Shown here: piece after piece, positions 57,217-64,000 of the stretch
Numbering within the stretch: the first letter of the stretch is position 1
How the letters are laid out: every line of letters begins with the position of its first letter
NCBI RefSeq assembly: GCF_001905545.1
Contig: NZ_LIPD01000014.1
Coordinates: 124,001 to 188,000, forward strand
Source: Streptomyces sp. CB02056
GTDB taxonomy: Bacteria; Actinomycetota; Actinomycetes; Streptomycetales; Streptomycetaceae
Direction of reading: 5' to 3'
Length of the DNA stretch: 64,000 nucleotides
The notes under the pieces: generated by a model
What the model saw: the letters and a program-made list of their open reading frames with translations, nothing else
What the model was told of the DNA's origin: nothing
Databases searched by the model: none
Position numbers and translations under genes: made by a program

Positions 57217-57908
57217 CCCTCGGCCTCCTCGACGGTCGCCCCCTCCCACGTGCGGCCCTCGACCACCGCCTCGCCGCCCTCCGGAACGGCCCGCGCGCCA
57301 CCGCCCTGCCACAACCGGGCAGTTCGGAGGACCGCCAGCTGACCCGCTGGGTCGCGCAGGTCTTGTTGACCGAAGCCCTCTGCGAGGCAGTCGCCGCCGA
57401 ACGCGACCTGCCCGTGGCTCCTGATGGCCCCGCCCACCTCGACCAACAGGCCGCCGTCGAACTCGGCTCCATCACGGCGGCCGCCTACGAGGGCAGCGCC
57501 GCCGTCCGCGCCGTCTACGACGCCGTGACGGCCGACATCGACCCCTCACCCGAGGACATCGCCCACTACCGCACCCTGACCGCCCGCCCGGCGACCGAGA
57601 GTTGGCACCTCGCTCTCCCCGACGGCGAGTTGGAAGCCGACCCCACCACCCTCCCCGTCGCCCTCGCCGAAGCCCTCCGCACAGCCCCACCCGGCGCATG
57701 GGTCACCGCCGGCCCCTGGACGGCAGCCCTCCTAGCCACCCACACCACCCAGGGGGGTATGGACCCCACCCCCACCCTCCGCGCCGCCGCCCGCCGAGCA
57801 GCATTCGTCCGCTGGCTCGACCACGAACGCGCCCAACGCCTCACCCTGGTCGAGGGATTGGAACACCCGGGCGACCCCGCCCAACCCGACAACCACCACC
57901 GCCACTGA
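57213..57908 (+). CDS. Uncharacterised 231-aa protein coupled to GH38 (possible parvulin-like, DUF7158 type)
   Basis: This protein begins GLLDGRPLPRAALDHRLAALR, the 'dGrpvpraeLdarla' opening seen in SurA/parvulin-type N-domains, then PSPEDIAHYRTLTARPATESWHLAL and PGAWVTAGPWTAALLATHTTQGG, which resemble the linker and PPIase-domain end of foldases. The resemblance is partial and catalytic residues are not obvious, so the fold is inference. I believe related streptomycete proteins are filed under DUF7158. It has no signal peptide. The ATG overlaps the GH38 stop by 4 bp and the stop is followed by a terminator, so it is the obligate partner gene of this GH38. Confidence 0.6.
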   Translation: MTLGLLDGRPLPRAALDHRLAALRNGPRATALPQPGSSEDRQLTRWVAQVLLTEALCEAVAAERDLPVAPDGPAHLDQQAAVELGSITAAAYEGSAAVRAVYDAVTADIDPSPEDIAHYRTLTARPATESWHLALPDGELEADPTTLPVALAEALRTAPPGAWVTAGPWTAALLATHTTQGGMDPTPTLRAAARRAAFVRWLDHERAQRLTLVEGLEHPGDPAQPDNHHRH

Positions 57909-57918
57909 CGCCCCTGAC

Positions 57919-57957
57919 CATGCCCGCCGCACTCGCCCTGAGTGCGGCGGGCATGGC
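57919..57957. terminator. Bidirectional terminator at the end of the N-glycan locus
   Basis: Perfect 16-bp arms (CCATGCCCGCCGCACT and its complement) with a 7-nt loop lie between the convergent GH38-partner gene and the GNAT gene. Confidence 0.85.
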
Positions 57958-57983
57958 TCCCTCGGTCCGCCCGAACCAGCCGG

Positions 57984-58496
57984 TCAGTGAAGAGCGCGGA
58001 CCATGACGGCGTAGAGCGGAGCATCCTCGAACGGATGGTGCTCGCCGACCTTCCCGTACGCCCAGCGCTCGTACATGGCCTGGACACGAGGGTGGGTCAC
58101 GTCGACATAGAGAACGGCCAGCGCCTCGTCCCGTCCGGACAACAGCGCCTCGTGCGTCTGCTCGGCAATTCCCAGCTTCCGCCAGTCGGGGCGCACCATG
58201 ACCTCGGAGACGGCGAACGTCGACGCGTCGGCGGGCCGCGGCATGTGCTGACGCCACCACTCGCGGCCGTCCTCCTGCGGCGCACCGTAGGAATAACCGA
58301 CCGGCTCGTCGCCGTCGTAGGCCATAACGCAGCTGTAACCGGGCCGGGACGTCCAGTGCTTGGCGAACCACGGGAAGCGCTGAACGAAGGGGTCGTCGGC
58401 CTGGTCCCGGTAGGCATCCGCGTGGACGTCGATGAGCAACTGCGCGTGGTCGGCGGGAAGACTGCCGTCCTCGTAGCGGCGGAGGGCTATCGTCAC
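57984..58496 (-). CDS. GNAT-family N-acetyltransferase
   Basis: This 170-residue acetyltransferase has VMAYDGDEPVGYSYGAPQ (strand 4 region), then FAVSEVMVRPDWRKLGIAEQTHEALL, the acetyl-CoA pyrophosphate loop in which RKLGIA stands in for the usual Q/RxxGxG/A. The C-terminus shows YVDVTHPRVQAMYERWAYGKVGE, the typical late strand/helix. GTG 58496 with GGGAGA 8 bp upstream. Substrate unknown; no neighbour suggests one. Confidence 0.86.
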   Translation of the reverse strand: MTIALRRYEDGSLPADHAQLLIDVHADAYRDQADDPFVQRFPWFAKHWTSRPGYSCVMAYDGDEPVGYSYGAPQEDGREWWRQHMPRPADASTFAVSEVMVRPDWRKLGIAEQTHEALLSGRDEALAVLYVDVTHPRVQAMYERWAYGKVGEHHPFEDAPLYAVMVRALH

Positions 58497-58595
58497 TGGG
58501 ATTCTCCCTGGGCGTGGAATCGGTCGGCCCACTCTCGCGTAGCCGCCGAGATCGTTGCCAGGGCACGTCGTCGGGCTGCGGCCTGAACTTCGCTC

Positions 58596-59837
58596 TCAGC
58601 CCGTCGCGTTCGCGCGTTTTGCGAGCTTCACCAGCTCCGACGGGGCGTTTCGGCCCGCGATGACGACGAGTTCATGGATCGTCTCCCGGGCTGCCGCGTG
58701 GCTGCGGACGCTCTCCGGGGCCACTTCCTCGGCCCGGAGGAGACAGTCCAAGGCCTCGCCGAGGTGGCGTCGTTGGGCGTGTGCCCGTCCCAGGTCGATC
58801 AGGAGTCGCGATCTGCGTTCGGGCGACAGCTGTTCGGCATCGATCTGCCGACCCAGGTCCAGGGCTTCGCCGGCGTCGCCGAGATCGACCGCTGTCGAGA
58901 CGGCCTGTACCTCCACATTGGTAGGGCCGAACTCCAGGTTGAAGTCGTTGCGGTCCTCGCCGAGTTGAGCTGCGACCGCGCGGGCGTTCGCCAGTTCCGT
59001 CCGGGCCCGCTCGCGTTGGCCGGCGCGAGCTGCGGTCAACGCGAGGACCAGGTGCAGCGAACCGAGGACCGATAGTGCTTCGGGGTGTGGCGGGTTGGCT
59101 GACGTGATGTGCTCGGTGAGGACGGCCACGGCGCTCGTGGCCGCGTGTTCGGCCTGATCCAGCCGACGAAGTCGGACGAAGGCGTGGGCCAGCCGGTAGA
59201 TGCCCGCGAACACATGGAGCGGATGTGCGGACTGCTCGGCGGCACGGATGGCCCGATCGGCGGCGACCCAGGCCGCATCGGGCTCGTCCTGGCGCACGAA
59301 GGCCGCAGCCATCGCCTGGTACGCCTGGCTCAGCAGGAGATGGATGGCGGGGCGGGATTCACTTGGTGCGGTCCGCGCTGCCCGCTCCAACTTCGGCAGA
59401 GTGCCGACGATGGCCGTGCTCAGTTCGGCGAACCGTGCAGCGTGTGTCAGGTCCCAGAGCTCATCCACGGCGGCGGTCAATTGCTCGGCATCGACACGTT
59501 CGACCTGCGGGCGGGTCCTGAGCAGGCTGTCCAGCGCGGGATGACCGGAGAGCGACAGGCGAGCCATGTCGAGGTCGTTGGGCTGGTCCGGTTCGGGCCG
59601 TGACGCGGAAGCTGGTGGAGGGGCGTCAGGCCGCAGGGTCTGGACTGAGACGCCGAGCCCGTCCGCAAGGAGCTGGAGTACATCGAGCCGGACTACGGGT
59701 TGAACGCCACGTTCGACCTGGGACACCCAGCTGGCGGTGCGGTTGATGACGGCGGCGAGTTGATCCTGCCGCAAGCCACGGCTCTTGCGAAGTTGGGCGA
59801 CCCGGGCTCCGAACGCCCGCCGCTCCTCCGGACTCAC
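58596..59837 (-). CDS. XRE-family regulator with TPR-like C-terminal domain
   Basis: This 413-residue protein has an N-terminal Cro/C1 HTH (residues ~9-60: VAQLRKSRGLRQDQLAAVINRTASWVSQVERGVQ) and a long helical, TPR-like sensory domain (~100-400), a common streptomycete regulator type. GTG at 59837 overlaps the stop of the small monooxygenase gene upstream (sharing 59834-59837). Divergent from this pair lies a HATPase gene, and the intergenic region holds several CTGCGA-type repeats that may be its operators. Confidence 0.85.
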   Translation of the reverse strand: MSPEERRAFGARVAQLRKSRGLRQDQLAAVINRTASWVSQVERGVQPVVRLDVLQLLADGLGVSVQTLRPDAPPPASASRPEPDQPNDLDMARLSLSGHPALDSLLRTRPQVERVDAEQLTAAVDELWDLTHAARFAELSTAIVGTLPKLERAARTAPSESRPAIHLLLSQAYQAMAAAFVRQDEPDAAWVAADRAIRAAEQSAHPLHVFAGIYRLAHAFVRLRRLDQAEHAATSAVAVLTEHITSANPPHPEALSVLGSLHLVLALTAARAGQRERARTELANARAVAAQLGEDRNDFNLEFGPTNVEVQAVSTAVDLGDAGEALDLGRQIDAEQLSPERRSRLLIDLGRAHAQRRHLGEALDCLLRAEEVAPESVRSHAAARETIHELVVIAGRNAPSELVKLAKRANATG

Positions 59838-60160
59838 CGGGAGGCCTGGTCCGGAGAGGAGCCCTTACCTGAGATCTCCTCGAGGAACGTGACGTCGAAG
59901 GAGGCGAGGTACTGGGCGCGTTCGGCGAGAAAGGCCTGGACGTGCGGCTGTCGCTCGTGCTCCTCGAAGGCCTCGCGGTCCGCATACAGCTCGTAGAAGA
60001 CGCGGACGGTGGGCTCCTCCGGTACGGCGTGGTTGACGTACACGAGAGTGCCGGGCTCCTTGGTGCGGATGCCCTCAAGTGCCTTCTCTGCCAACCGGTC
60101 GAAGGCACGAGCGGCTTCCGCGCTGTGGGCGACGAAGCGGACGACAAGACCGAATCCCAT
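59834..60160 (-). CDS. Antibiotic biosynthesis monooxygenase-family protein (YgiN-like)
   Basis: This 108-residue dimeric alpha/beta-barrel protein of the ABM superfamily has GLVVRFVAHSAEAARAFDRLAEKALEGIRTKEPGTLVYVNHAV, then RVFYELYADREAFEEHERQPHVQAFLAE, matching the ABM histidine/tryptophan-poor 'YgiN' subgroup. Members act as quinol or polyketide monooxygenases or heme-degrading proteins; no cofactor residue is conclusive. ATG at 60160 has GGGGAG upstream, and its stop overlaps the regulator GTG, so it is the first gene of that operon. Confidence 0.85.
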   Translation of the reverse strand: MGFGLVVRFVAHSAEAARAFDRLAEKALEGIRTKEPGTLVYVNHAVPEEPTVRVFYELYADREAFEEHERQPHVQAFLAERAQYLASFDVTFLEEISGKGSSPDQASR

Positions 60161-60232
60161 GGTGACGACTCCCCTTCCGACGTTGGCTGAGTCTTGCATG
60201 ACTAGGCGAAGCTCTGCGAGTAGTAGTTTTCC

Positions 60233-60261
60233 TTGACTCGCAGTTTTTCTGCGACTACGGT
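60233..60261 (+). promoter_or_regulatory. Promoter of the HATPase gene with an inverted repeat in its spacer
   Basis: TTGACT (60233-60238), 17 bp and TACGGT (60256-60261). The spacer contains the inverted repeat CGCAG-TTTTT-CTGCG (60239-60253), and the related sequence CTGCGAGTAG lies about 20 bp upstream near 60214, giving three CTGCGA half-sites. This is a likely binding region of the divergent XRE regulator. Confidence 0.65.
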
Positions 60262-60387
60262 CGGTGTTGCAGCCATGACGGAGGGTGCTGTTGGCGGCCT
60301 CGCTCACGCATGCCGACAGCCATGCCGCCCACGAGGTGGAGCAGAACCCCGCCATGTCGATCGCTCATATCCGGTGATGGGGGAGCA

Positions 60388-60882
60388 ATGGAGTGGAAGA
60401 CGATTGTCAGCCCGCTCAAGACCGCTCGGTTTCCGGTGCCCCTGGGGTGGGATGTCCCGCCGGACAGCGCGGCCGTGCCGCCGGCGCGGAGATTGGTGAT
60501 GGACATCGTCCGCTTCTGGGATGTGCCGCTCTCCGGGGAAGCACTGCAAGAGCTGGAGCTCTGTGCGAGCGAGGTGATCGCGAATGCGATGGAGCACTCG
60601 AAGGCACGCTGCACGGTGACCGTTCGCCGCGTGGGCGAGCGGCTGCGTGTTGAGGTCGCGGATTCCAACCCGGTGTTCGAACGCGGTGGAGCGGACCCGG
60701 AAGCGACCAGCGGACGTGGGCTGATCCTCGTCGAGGCGCTGGCTCATGCGTGGGGCTGGCATCCGGTGGCAGGGGTGGGCAAGGTCGTGTGGTTCGACTT
60801 CCTGGAATCCCACGAGGCGCGGTGCCCCACGTACGGGTGGGGCACCGCGCGCAACCTCTGCGCGCAGAGCTTGGTGGCGTGA
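60388..60882 (+). CDS. HATPase_c_2 ATP-binding regulatory protein (anti-sigma-like)
   Basis: This 164-residue stand-alone GHKL ATPase is like streptomycete RsbW/SpoIIAB-type regulators. The N-box is LELCASEVIANAMEHSKA (conserved E and N), the D-box-like segment is LRVEVADSNP and the G-box is ATSGRGLILVEALAHAWG. There is no catalytic or sensor domain, so it probably acts as a protein kinase/anti-sigma or as a regulator partner, as in the many HATPase-XRE pairs of streptomycetes. ATG 60388 follows GGGGAG. It is transcribed from a TTGACT promoter divergent from the XRE operon. Confidence 0.85.
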   Translation: MEWKTIVSPLKTARFPVPLGWDVPPDSAAVPPARRLVMDIVRFWDVPLSGEALQELELCASEVIANAMEHSKARCTVTVRRVGERLRVEVADSNPVFERGGADPEATSGRGLILVEALAHAWGWHPVAGVGKVVWFDFLESHEARCPTYGWGTARNLCAQSLVA

Positions 60883-60917
60883 GCCGTCCCGCTGAGAGTG
60901 ATCTCGTCGTAGGTGAA

Positions 60918-61166
60918 GTGGTACGACTGCTTCCTCTATGGCGGCAAGGGCCCGGCCCGGGATCGGCGGCGGTCGCCCGTAGCTGTTCGAGCGTGCTCAG
61001 CACCCGCATCGCCGAGCTGACCGAGGCCGGGCTGCTCGCCCCGCACGGCGACGCCTACCGCCTCACGCCGCTCGGCGCCGACCTCGTCACCGCCCTCGGC
61101 CCGCTCACCGCCTGGAGCCACCGGTGGGCCGCCGAAACGGAGCCGCCCGGCGGTCGGCTCGGGTGA
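60918..61166 (+). pseudogene. Truncated HxlR-type winged-helix regulator
   Basis: The C-terminal half of an HxlR DNA-binding domain is clear: SVLSTRIAELTEAGLLAPHGDAYRLTPLGADLVTALGPLTAWSHRW matches the recognition helix and wing. What should precede it ('GxxRFxELRRxLPGIS') is replaced by degenerate sequence, and only about 82 codons remain versus 110-150 for the family. There is no ribosome site before the possible GTG at 60918. It is a probable remnant. The stop lies inside a strong hairpin. Confidence 0.7.
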
Positions 61167-61183
61167 GCCGACCGCCGGGCGGT
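61144..61183. terminator. Bidirectional terminator
   Basis: Perfect 18-bp arms (CCGCCCGGCGGTCGGCTC and its complement) with a 4-nt loop lie at the convergent ends of the HxlR remnant and the NCS1 permease. The hairpin overlaps the remnant's stop codon. Confidence 0.9.
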
Positions 61184-61202
61184 CCGGGGCGTGGTCGTGC
61201 GG

Positions 61203-62675
61203 TCAGACGGTGGCGGCCTGCTCAGCGGCCTGCTCGGCAGGCTGCTCGTCGGTGCCGGAGGTGTTCTCGCGGGGGGTCGGGAGCACGGCCATGATCACGC
61301 CGGAGATCACGATGGTCGCCGCCCAGGCGAGCCCGTACTTGCCGACGAAGGTGCCGGAGAGCGGGCCGGCGAACCAGTCGCACTTGGTGAAGGCGAGCCC
61401 GGCCAGCAGCGCGAGCACCCAGGAGACCATCGCCTGCCAGCAGAAGCCGCCCGTGTACCAGTAGCGGCTCTTCCTGCTGGTGTCCATGAGCGCGGCGGCG
61501 TCGTAGCGCACCGCGCGCGAGCGGCGCCGGTACATGTCCACCGCGTAGACGCCGATCCAGGCCGAGAAGGAGACGGCGAGCAGGATCAGGAAGGTGATGA
61601 ACGAGCCCAGGAAGCTCTTGGCGACCAGCATCAGCAGCAGGCCGCCGACCAGCGAGATCACGGCGTTGATGCTGACGGCCATGGCGCGCGGCAGCTTCAC
61701 GCCCATGGTCTGCGCGGTGAAGCCGGCCGAGTACATGGAGAGGCTGTTGATCAGCAGCATGCCCACGATCGCGGTCAGCAGGTAGGGCACGGCCAGCCAG
61801 GTCGGCAGCAGGTCGCCGAGGAAGGAGACCGGGTCCGCGGCCTCGGCCAGGCCGGGCGAGGCCACCGCCATCACGGCGCCCATCAGCACCATCGGCACCA
61901 TGACCAGGCCGGCACCGGAGACCGTCACGCCGACGATCTTCCGGCCGGAGGCGGCGTGCGGCAGGTAGCGGGCGAAGTCCGGGCCGGTGGGGACCCAGCT
62001 GATGCCGCCGGCGGCGATGGTGCCGATGCCGGCGATCATCATCGCGGTGGTGCCCGCGGGCTTGGAGAAGACCTCGCTCCAGTTCATGGTCGCGACCAGG
62101 TAGCCCAGCACGAGCACGCTGAAGACCCCGAAGAGGTACGTCGACCAGGTGTTGCAGACGTTCAGCGCCTTCCGGCCCATGCCGGAGACCAGGAAGGTGC
62201 AGGCGACGAAGGCGAAGAGCGTGATCACGATCAGCGCGGTGTTGCTCTTGACGCCGAAGACCAAGTCGAGGACGGTCAGCACGGCGTAGGCGCCGGTGAC
62301 GGCGTTGATCGTCTCCCAGCCGAACCGGGCGATCCAGAGGATCGCGCCGGGGAAGAGGTTGCCGCGCACCCCGAAGGTGGCCCGGGAGAGGGTCGCGCCC
62401 GGGGCTCCGCCCCACTTCCCGGAGACCGACAGCACGCCGACCATGCCGAACGAGATGAGGGCGGCGCACGCGGCGACGACCAGGACCTGCCAGAAGTTCA
62501 AGTGGTTGAACACCACCAGGGCCGCACCCATGGTGAGGAGCAGGACGCTGATGTTCGCCGCGACCCAGGTCGGGAAGAGCTCGCGGACTCTGCCCCGGCG
62601 CTCGTGGTCGGGGACAGGCTCAATGCCGCGGGTCTCGATCGCGCCGTCGTTGGCGTCGGTGGACGGATTGTCCAT
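61203..62675 (-). CDS. NCS1-family purine/cytosine-type permease
   Basis: This 490-residue membrane transporter of the NCS1 family has about 12 transmembrane segments, including WVAANISVLLLTMGAALVV near the N-terminus. Family marks are RATFGVRGNLFPGAILWIARFGWETINAV and ISWVPTGPDFARYLPH, which resemble CodB/PurP cytosine and purine transporters. The charged C-terminal tail (EQPAEQAAEQAATV) is cytoplasmic. No nucleobase-degradation gene is adjacent, so the substrate (purine, cytosine, allantoin or hydantoin) is undecided. Upstream on this strand lies an AT-rich stretch, 62700-62740, likely the promoter. Confidence 0.88.
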   Translation of the reverse strand: MDNPSTDANDGAIETRGIEPVPDHERRGRVRELFPTWVAANISVLLLTMGAALVVFNHLNFWQVLVVAACAALISFGMVGVLSVSGKWGGAPGATLSRATFGVRGNLFPGAILWIARFGWETINAVTGAYAVLTVLDLVFGVKSNTALIVITLFAFVACTFLVSGMGRKALNVCNTWSTYLFGVFSVLVLGYLVATMNWSEVFSKPAGTTAMMIAGIGTIAAGGISWVPTGPDFARYLPHAASGRKIVGVTVSGAGLVMVPMVLMGAVMAVASPGLAEAADPVSFLGDLLPTWLAVPYLLTAIVGMLLINSLSMYSAGFTAQTMGVKLPRAMAVSINAVISLVGGLLLMLVAKSFLGSFITFLILLAVSFSAWIGVYAVDMYRRRSRAVRYDAAALMDTSRKSRYWYTGGFCWQAMVSWVLALLAGLAFTKCDWFAGPLSGTFVGKYGLAWAATIVISGVIMAVLPTPRENTSGTDEQPAEQAAEQAATV

Positions 62676-62924
62676 GAGGGTGGCTCCGTGCGTGTGAAGC
62701 GGGAGGTAAATCGGTCAAATAAGATATTTGTGGAACTCTTCGCGCGTAGCGGGAGTCGAATCATCCTACTTTGTTCTGGACGTAGAGCGGTTGGCGCCGA
62801 TGGTCCGGGACGCGGCGGCCGGCGCACCCGCCTCCCGCTCCCGGACCGCCGGGCACGTTCGTACAACCGGTCCACCCGAAAAACCCTGCGACCGCGGGGG
62901 CGGGCGGCCTGTTGAATGGCCCGC

Positions 62925-64000
62925 ATGTCCAGTGCACCGCACAGCCCGGCCGAAGCCGTCGACCACCTCCTCGCCGAGCTCGCCCCGCTCGCCCACCCCG
63001 CCCGGATGCGGCGCCTCGCCGCCTGGACGAAGGAACGGGCAGCGGAGGGACCGAACGAGGGCGACGGGCCGGAGCCGTTCGGCCCGCTGCTGGCGGAACT
63101 CGACAAGCGCGGCGCCTACGGTCGAGGGCTGGCCGGAGTCGCCGCCACGATCGCCGGGGACGGTGCCTTCGTCGCCGCGCGGCTCACCGATCCCGACCCG
63201 GCGGTCAGCCGCCAGGCCCTGAAGGCCGCACTCCACCTGCCGGTCGCGGACGAGCTGCTGGCCGCGGCGATGGCCGACGCGCCCGCCGTCCTGCGCCACC
63301 GGCTCACCACCTTGATCGTCGCCCGCGGGCGCACCGCGCTGGCGGAGCGGCTGCTGCTCCCCGTCCGGCAGGCGTGGGGGGACGCGGCGGCGGCCCGGCT
63401 GCTGCCGGGCTGCGGGCCCGAGACCGTCGCCCGGTACCTGCCCGGGCTGTTCCTCGCTGTGACGCGCTGGAGCATCCTGGCCCGCCGCCACCCCGACCTG
63501 CTGCTGGACGAGGTGGCCCGCCAGCTCGCCGAACTGCCCGAGCCGGCCCGCCCCGCCTGGTGGCAGCGCAACGCGGACGTCCTGGCGGCCGCCGCCGGAC
63601 ACCGACCCGAGCGGGTGCTGGACCTGCTGGAACGCCACTGCCCCACGTGGTTGCCGCAGCCGGTGCAGGGGTGCCTGGGCCGGTTGCTGACCGCCGCGCC
63701 CGGCCGGACCATCCGGTTGATCACGCCGCCCGAACGCGCCGCCACCGCGTCGATCTCCCGCAGCGCGCTGACCCGGGTCGCCCGGCTCGACCCGCCCGAG
63801 CTGCCGGACCTCGGCCGGGCCTGGAGCACCGCCCCGATCTGGCTCGCCCGGCTGCTGCGCGCCCTGCCGCCGTCCCGGCGCGAGGCGTTCTACGACCTCG
63901 TCACCGCGGACCGGGACCTCAGCCGCAGCGAGCTGTCCGGGGCCGTGCTCGACGCGCTGCCCCGCCGACGGGCGCAGGCCGAGGCCCGGCGGATGGCCGC
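62925..64000 (+). CDS. Repeat-rich hypothetical protein, 5' part (runs off window)
   Basis: The frame is open from ATG 62925 to the end of the window (358 codons, no stop), so the gene is cut at its 3' end. The sequence is made of helical blocks rich in Leu, Ala and Arg (VDHLLAELAPLAHPARMRRLAAW, LLLDEVARQLAELPEPARPAWW, LLDLLERH-like segments), with spacing that suggests HEAT/ARM-type repeats. No catalytic motif is visible. GGCGGCC-rich sequence precedes it with no strong ribosome site. I cannot name it; a HEAT-repeat scaffold is the best description. Confidence 0.7.
   Translation, partial: MSSAPHSPAEAVDHLLAELAPLAHPARMRRLAAWTKERAAEGPNEGDGPEPFGPLLAELDKRGAYGRGLAGVAATIAGDGAFVAARLTDPDPAVSRQALKAALHLPVADELLAAAMADAPAVLRHRLTTLIVARGRTALAERLLLPVRQAWGDAAAARLLPGCGPETVARYLPGLFLAVTRWSILARRHPDLLLDEVARQLAELPEPARPAWWQRNADVLAAAAGHRPERVLDLLERHCPTWLPQPVQGCLGRLLTAAPGRTIRLITPPERAATASISRSALTRVARLDPPELPDLGRAWSTAPIWLARLLRALPPSRREAFYDLVTADRDLSRSELSGAVLDALPRRRAQAEARRMA

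Noticed and set aside
52900..57312. 1470-codon minus-strand frame opposite the large GH38
   Set aside because: GH38 motifs and ribosome site are on the + strand; the antisense product has no recognisable domain.

Overview
This is very high-GC actinobacterial DNA, most likely from Streptomyces or Kitasatospora. The signs are third-position G/C bias, frequent GTG starts, many 4-base ATGA/GTGA gene overlaps, Tat and lipoprotein signal peptides on secreted proteins, and typical streptomycete gene families (ECF41 sigma factor, HATPase/XRE regulators, LAL-type LuxR, CehA-type PHP hydrolase). I see no rRNA, tRNA, transposase or integrase.

Region 1 (1-7417, + strand): a type I-B CRISPR-Cas locus, cas8(partial)-cas7-cas5-cas3-cas4-cas1-cas2. 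Nearly every junction overlaps. It is followed by a leader and an array of ten 29-bp repeats plus one degenerate terminal repeat. cas6 and the 5' part of cas8 lie outside the window. Region 2 (7443-15380): mixed single genes. These are a SAM methyltransferase, an ECF41 sigma factor with its carboxymuconolactone-decarboxylase partner and a matching ECF41-type promoter, a DinB protein, a P-loop protein with a broken P-loop, a secreted PHP hydrolase, a polysaccharide deacetylase lipoprotein, a barstar-like protein and a phosphopantetheinyl transferase.

Region 3 (15554-25694, - strand): a sulfur-scavenging operon. In transcription order it has a TTGACA promoter, a 23-codon cysteine-rich leader peptide, a TauD/AtsK-type dioxygenase, a ROK repressor, a peptide-type ABC transporter (lipoprotein, two permeases, fused double ATPase) and a formylglycine-type sulfatase. 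The leader peptide suggests cysteine-responsive attenuation. Region 4 (25950-38970): secreted and regulatory genes, including a papain-inhibitor-like protein, LysR divergent from D-amino-acid oxidase with a clear LysR box, a tandem-repeat crystal/aegerolysin-like protein, a large LAL regulator, an HFCD-type flavoprotein, a DadA-like oxidase, a beta-propeller protein, a coupled small protein/thioesterase pair and a DUF2267 protein.

Region 5 (39064-57908): an N-glycan utilisation locus. A LacI regulator sits between a minus-strand operon (sugar-binding lipoprotein, two permeases, GH5-like hydrolase, GH38 mannosidase, ROK kinase, ManA) and plus-strand genes (secreted GH85 endo-beta-N-acetylglucosaminidase, a 1393-residue GH38, and an uncharacterised protein coupled to it). 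Near-identical 14-bp palindromes lie upstream of both arms, so one repressor probably controls both. The inferred pathway is: GH85 releases glycans outside the cell, the ABC system imports them, GH38 and the GH5-like enzyme strip mannose, and ROK kinase plus ManA pass mannose to fructose-6-phosphate.

Region 6 (57919-64000): GNAT acetyltransferase, an XRE/TPR regulator coupled to a small monooxygenase and divergent from a HATPase protein, a HxlR remnant, an NCS1 permease, and the start of a repeat-rich hypothetical protein running off the window end.
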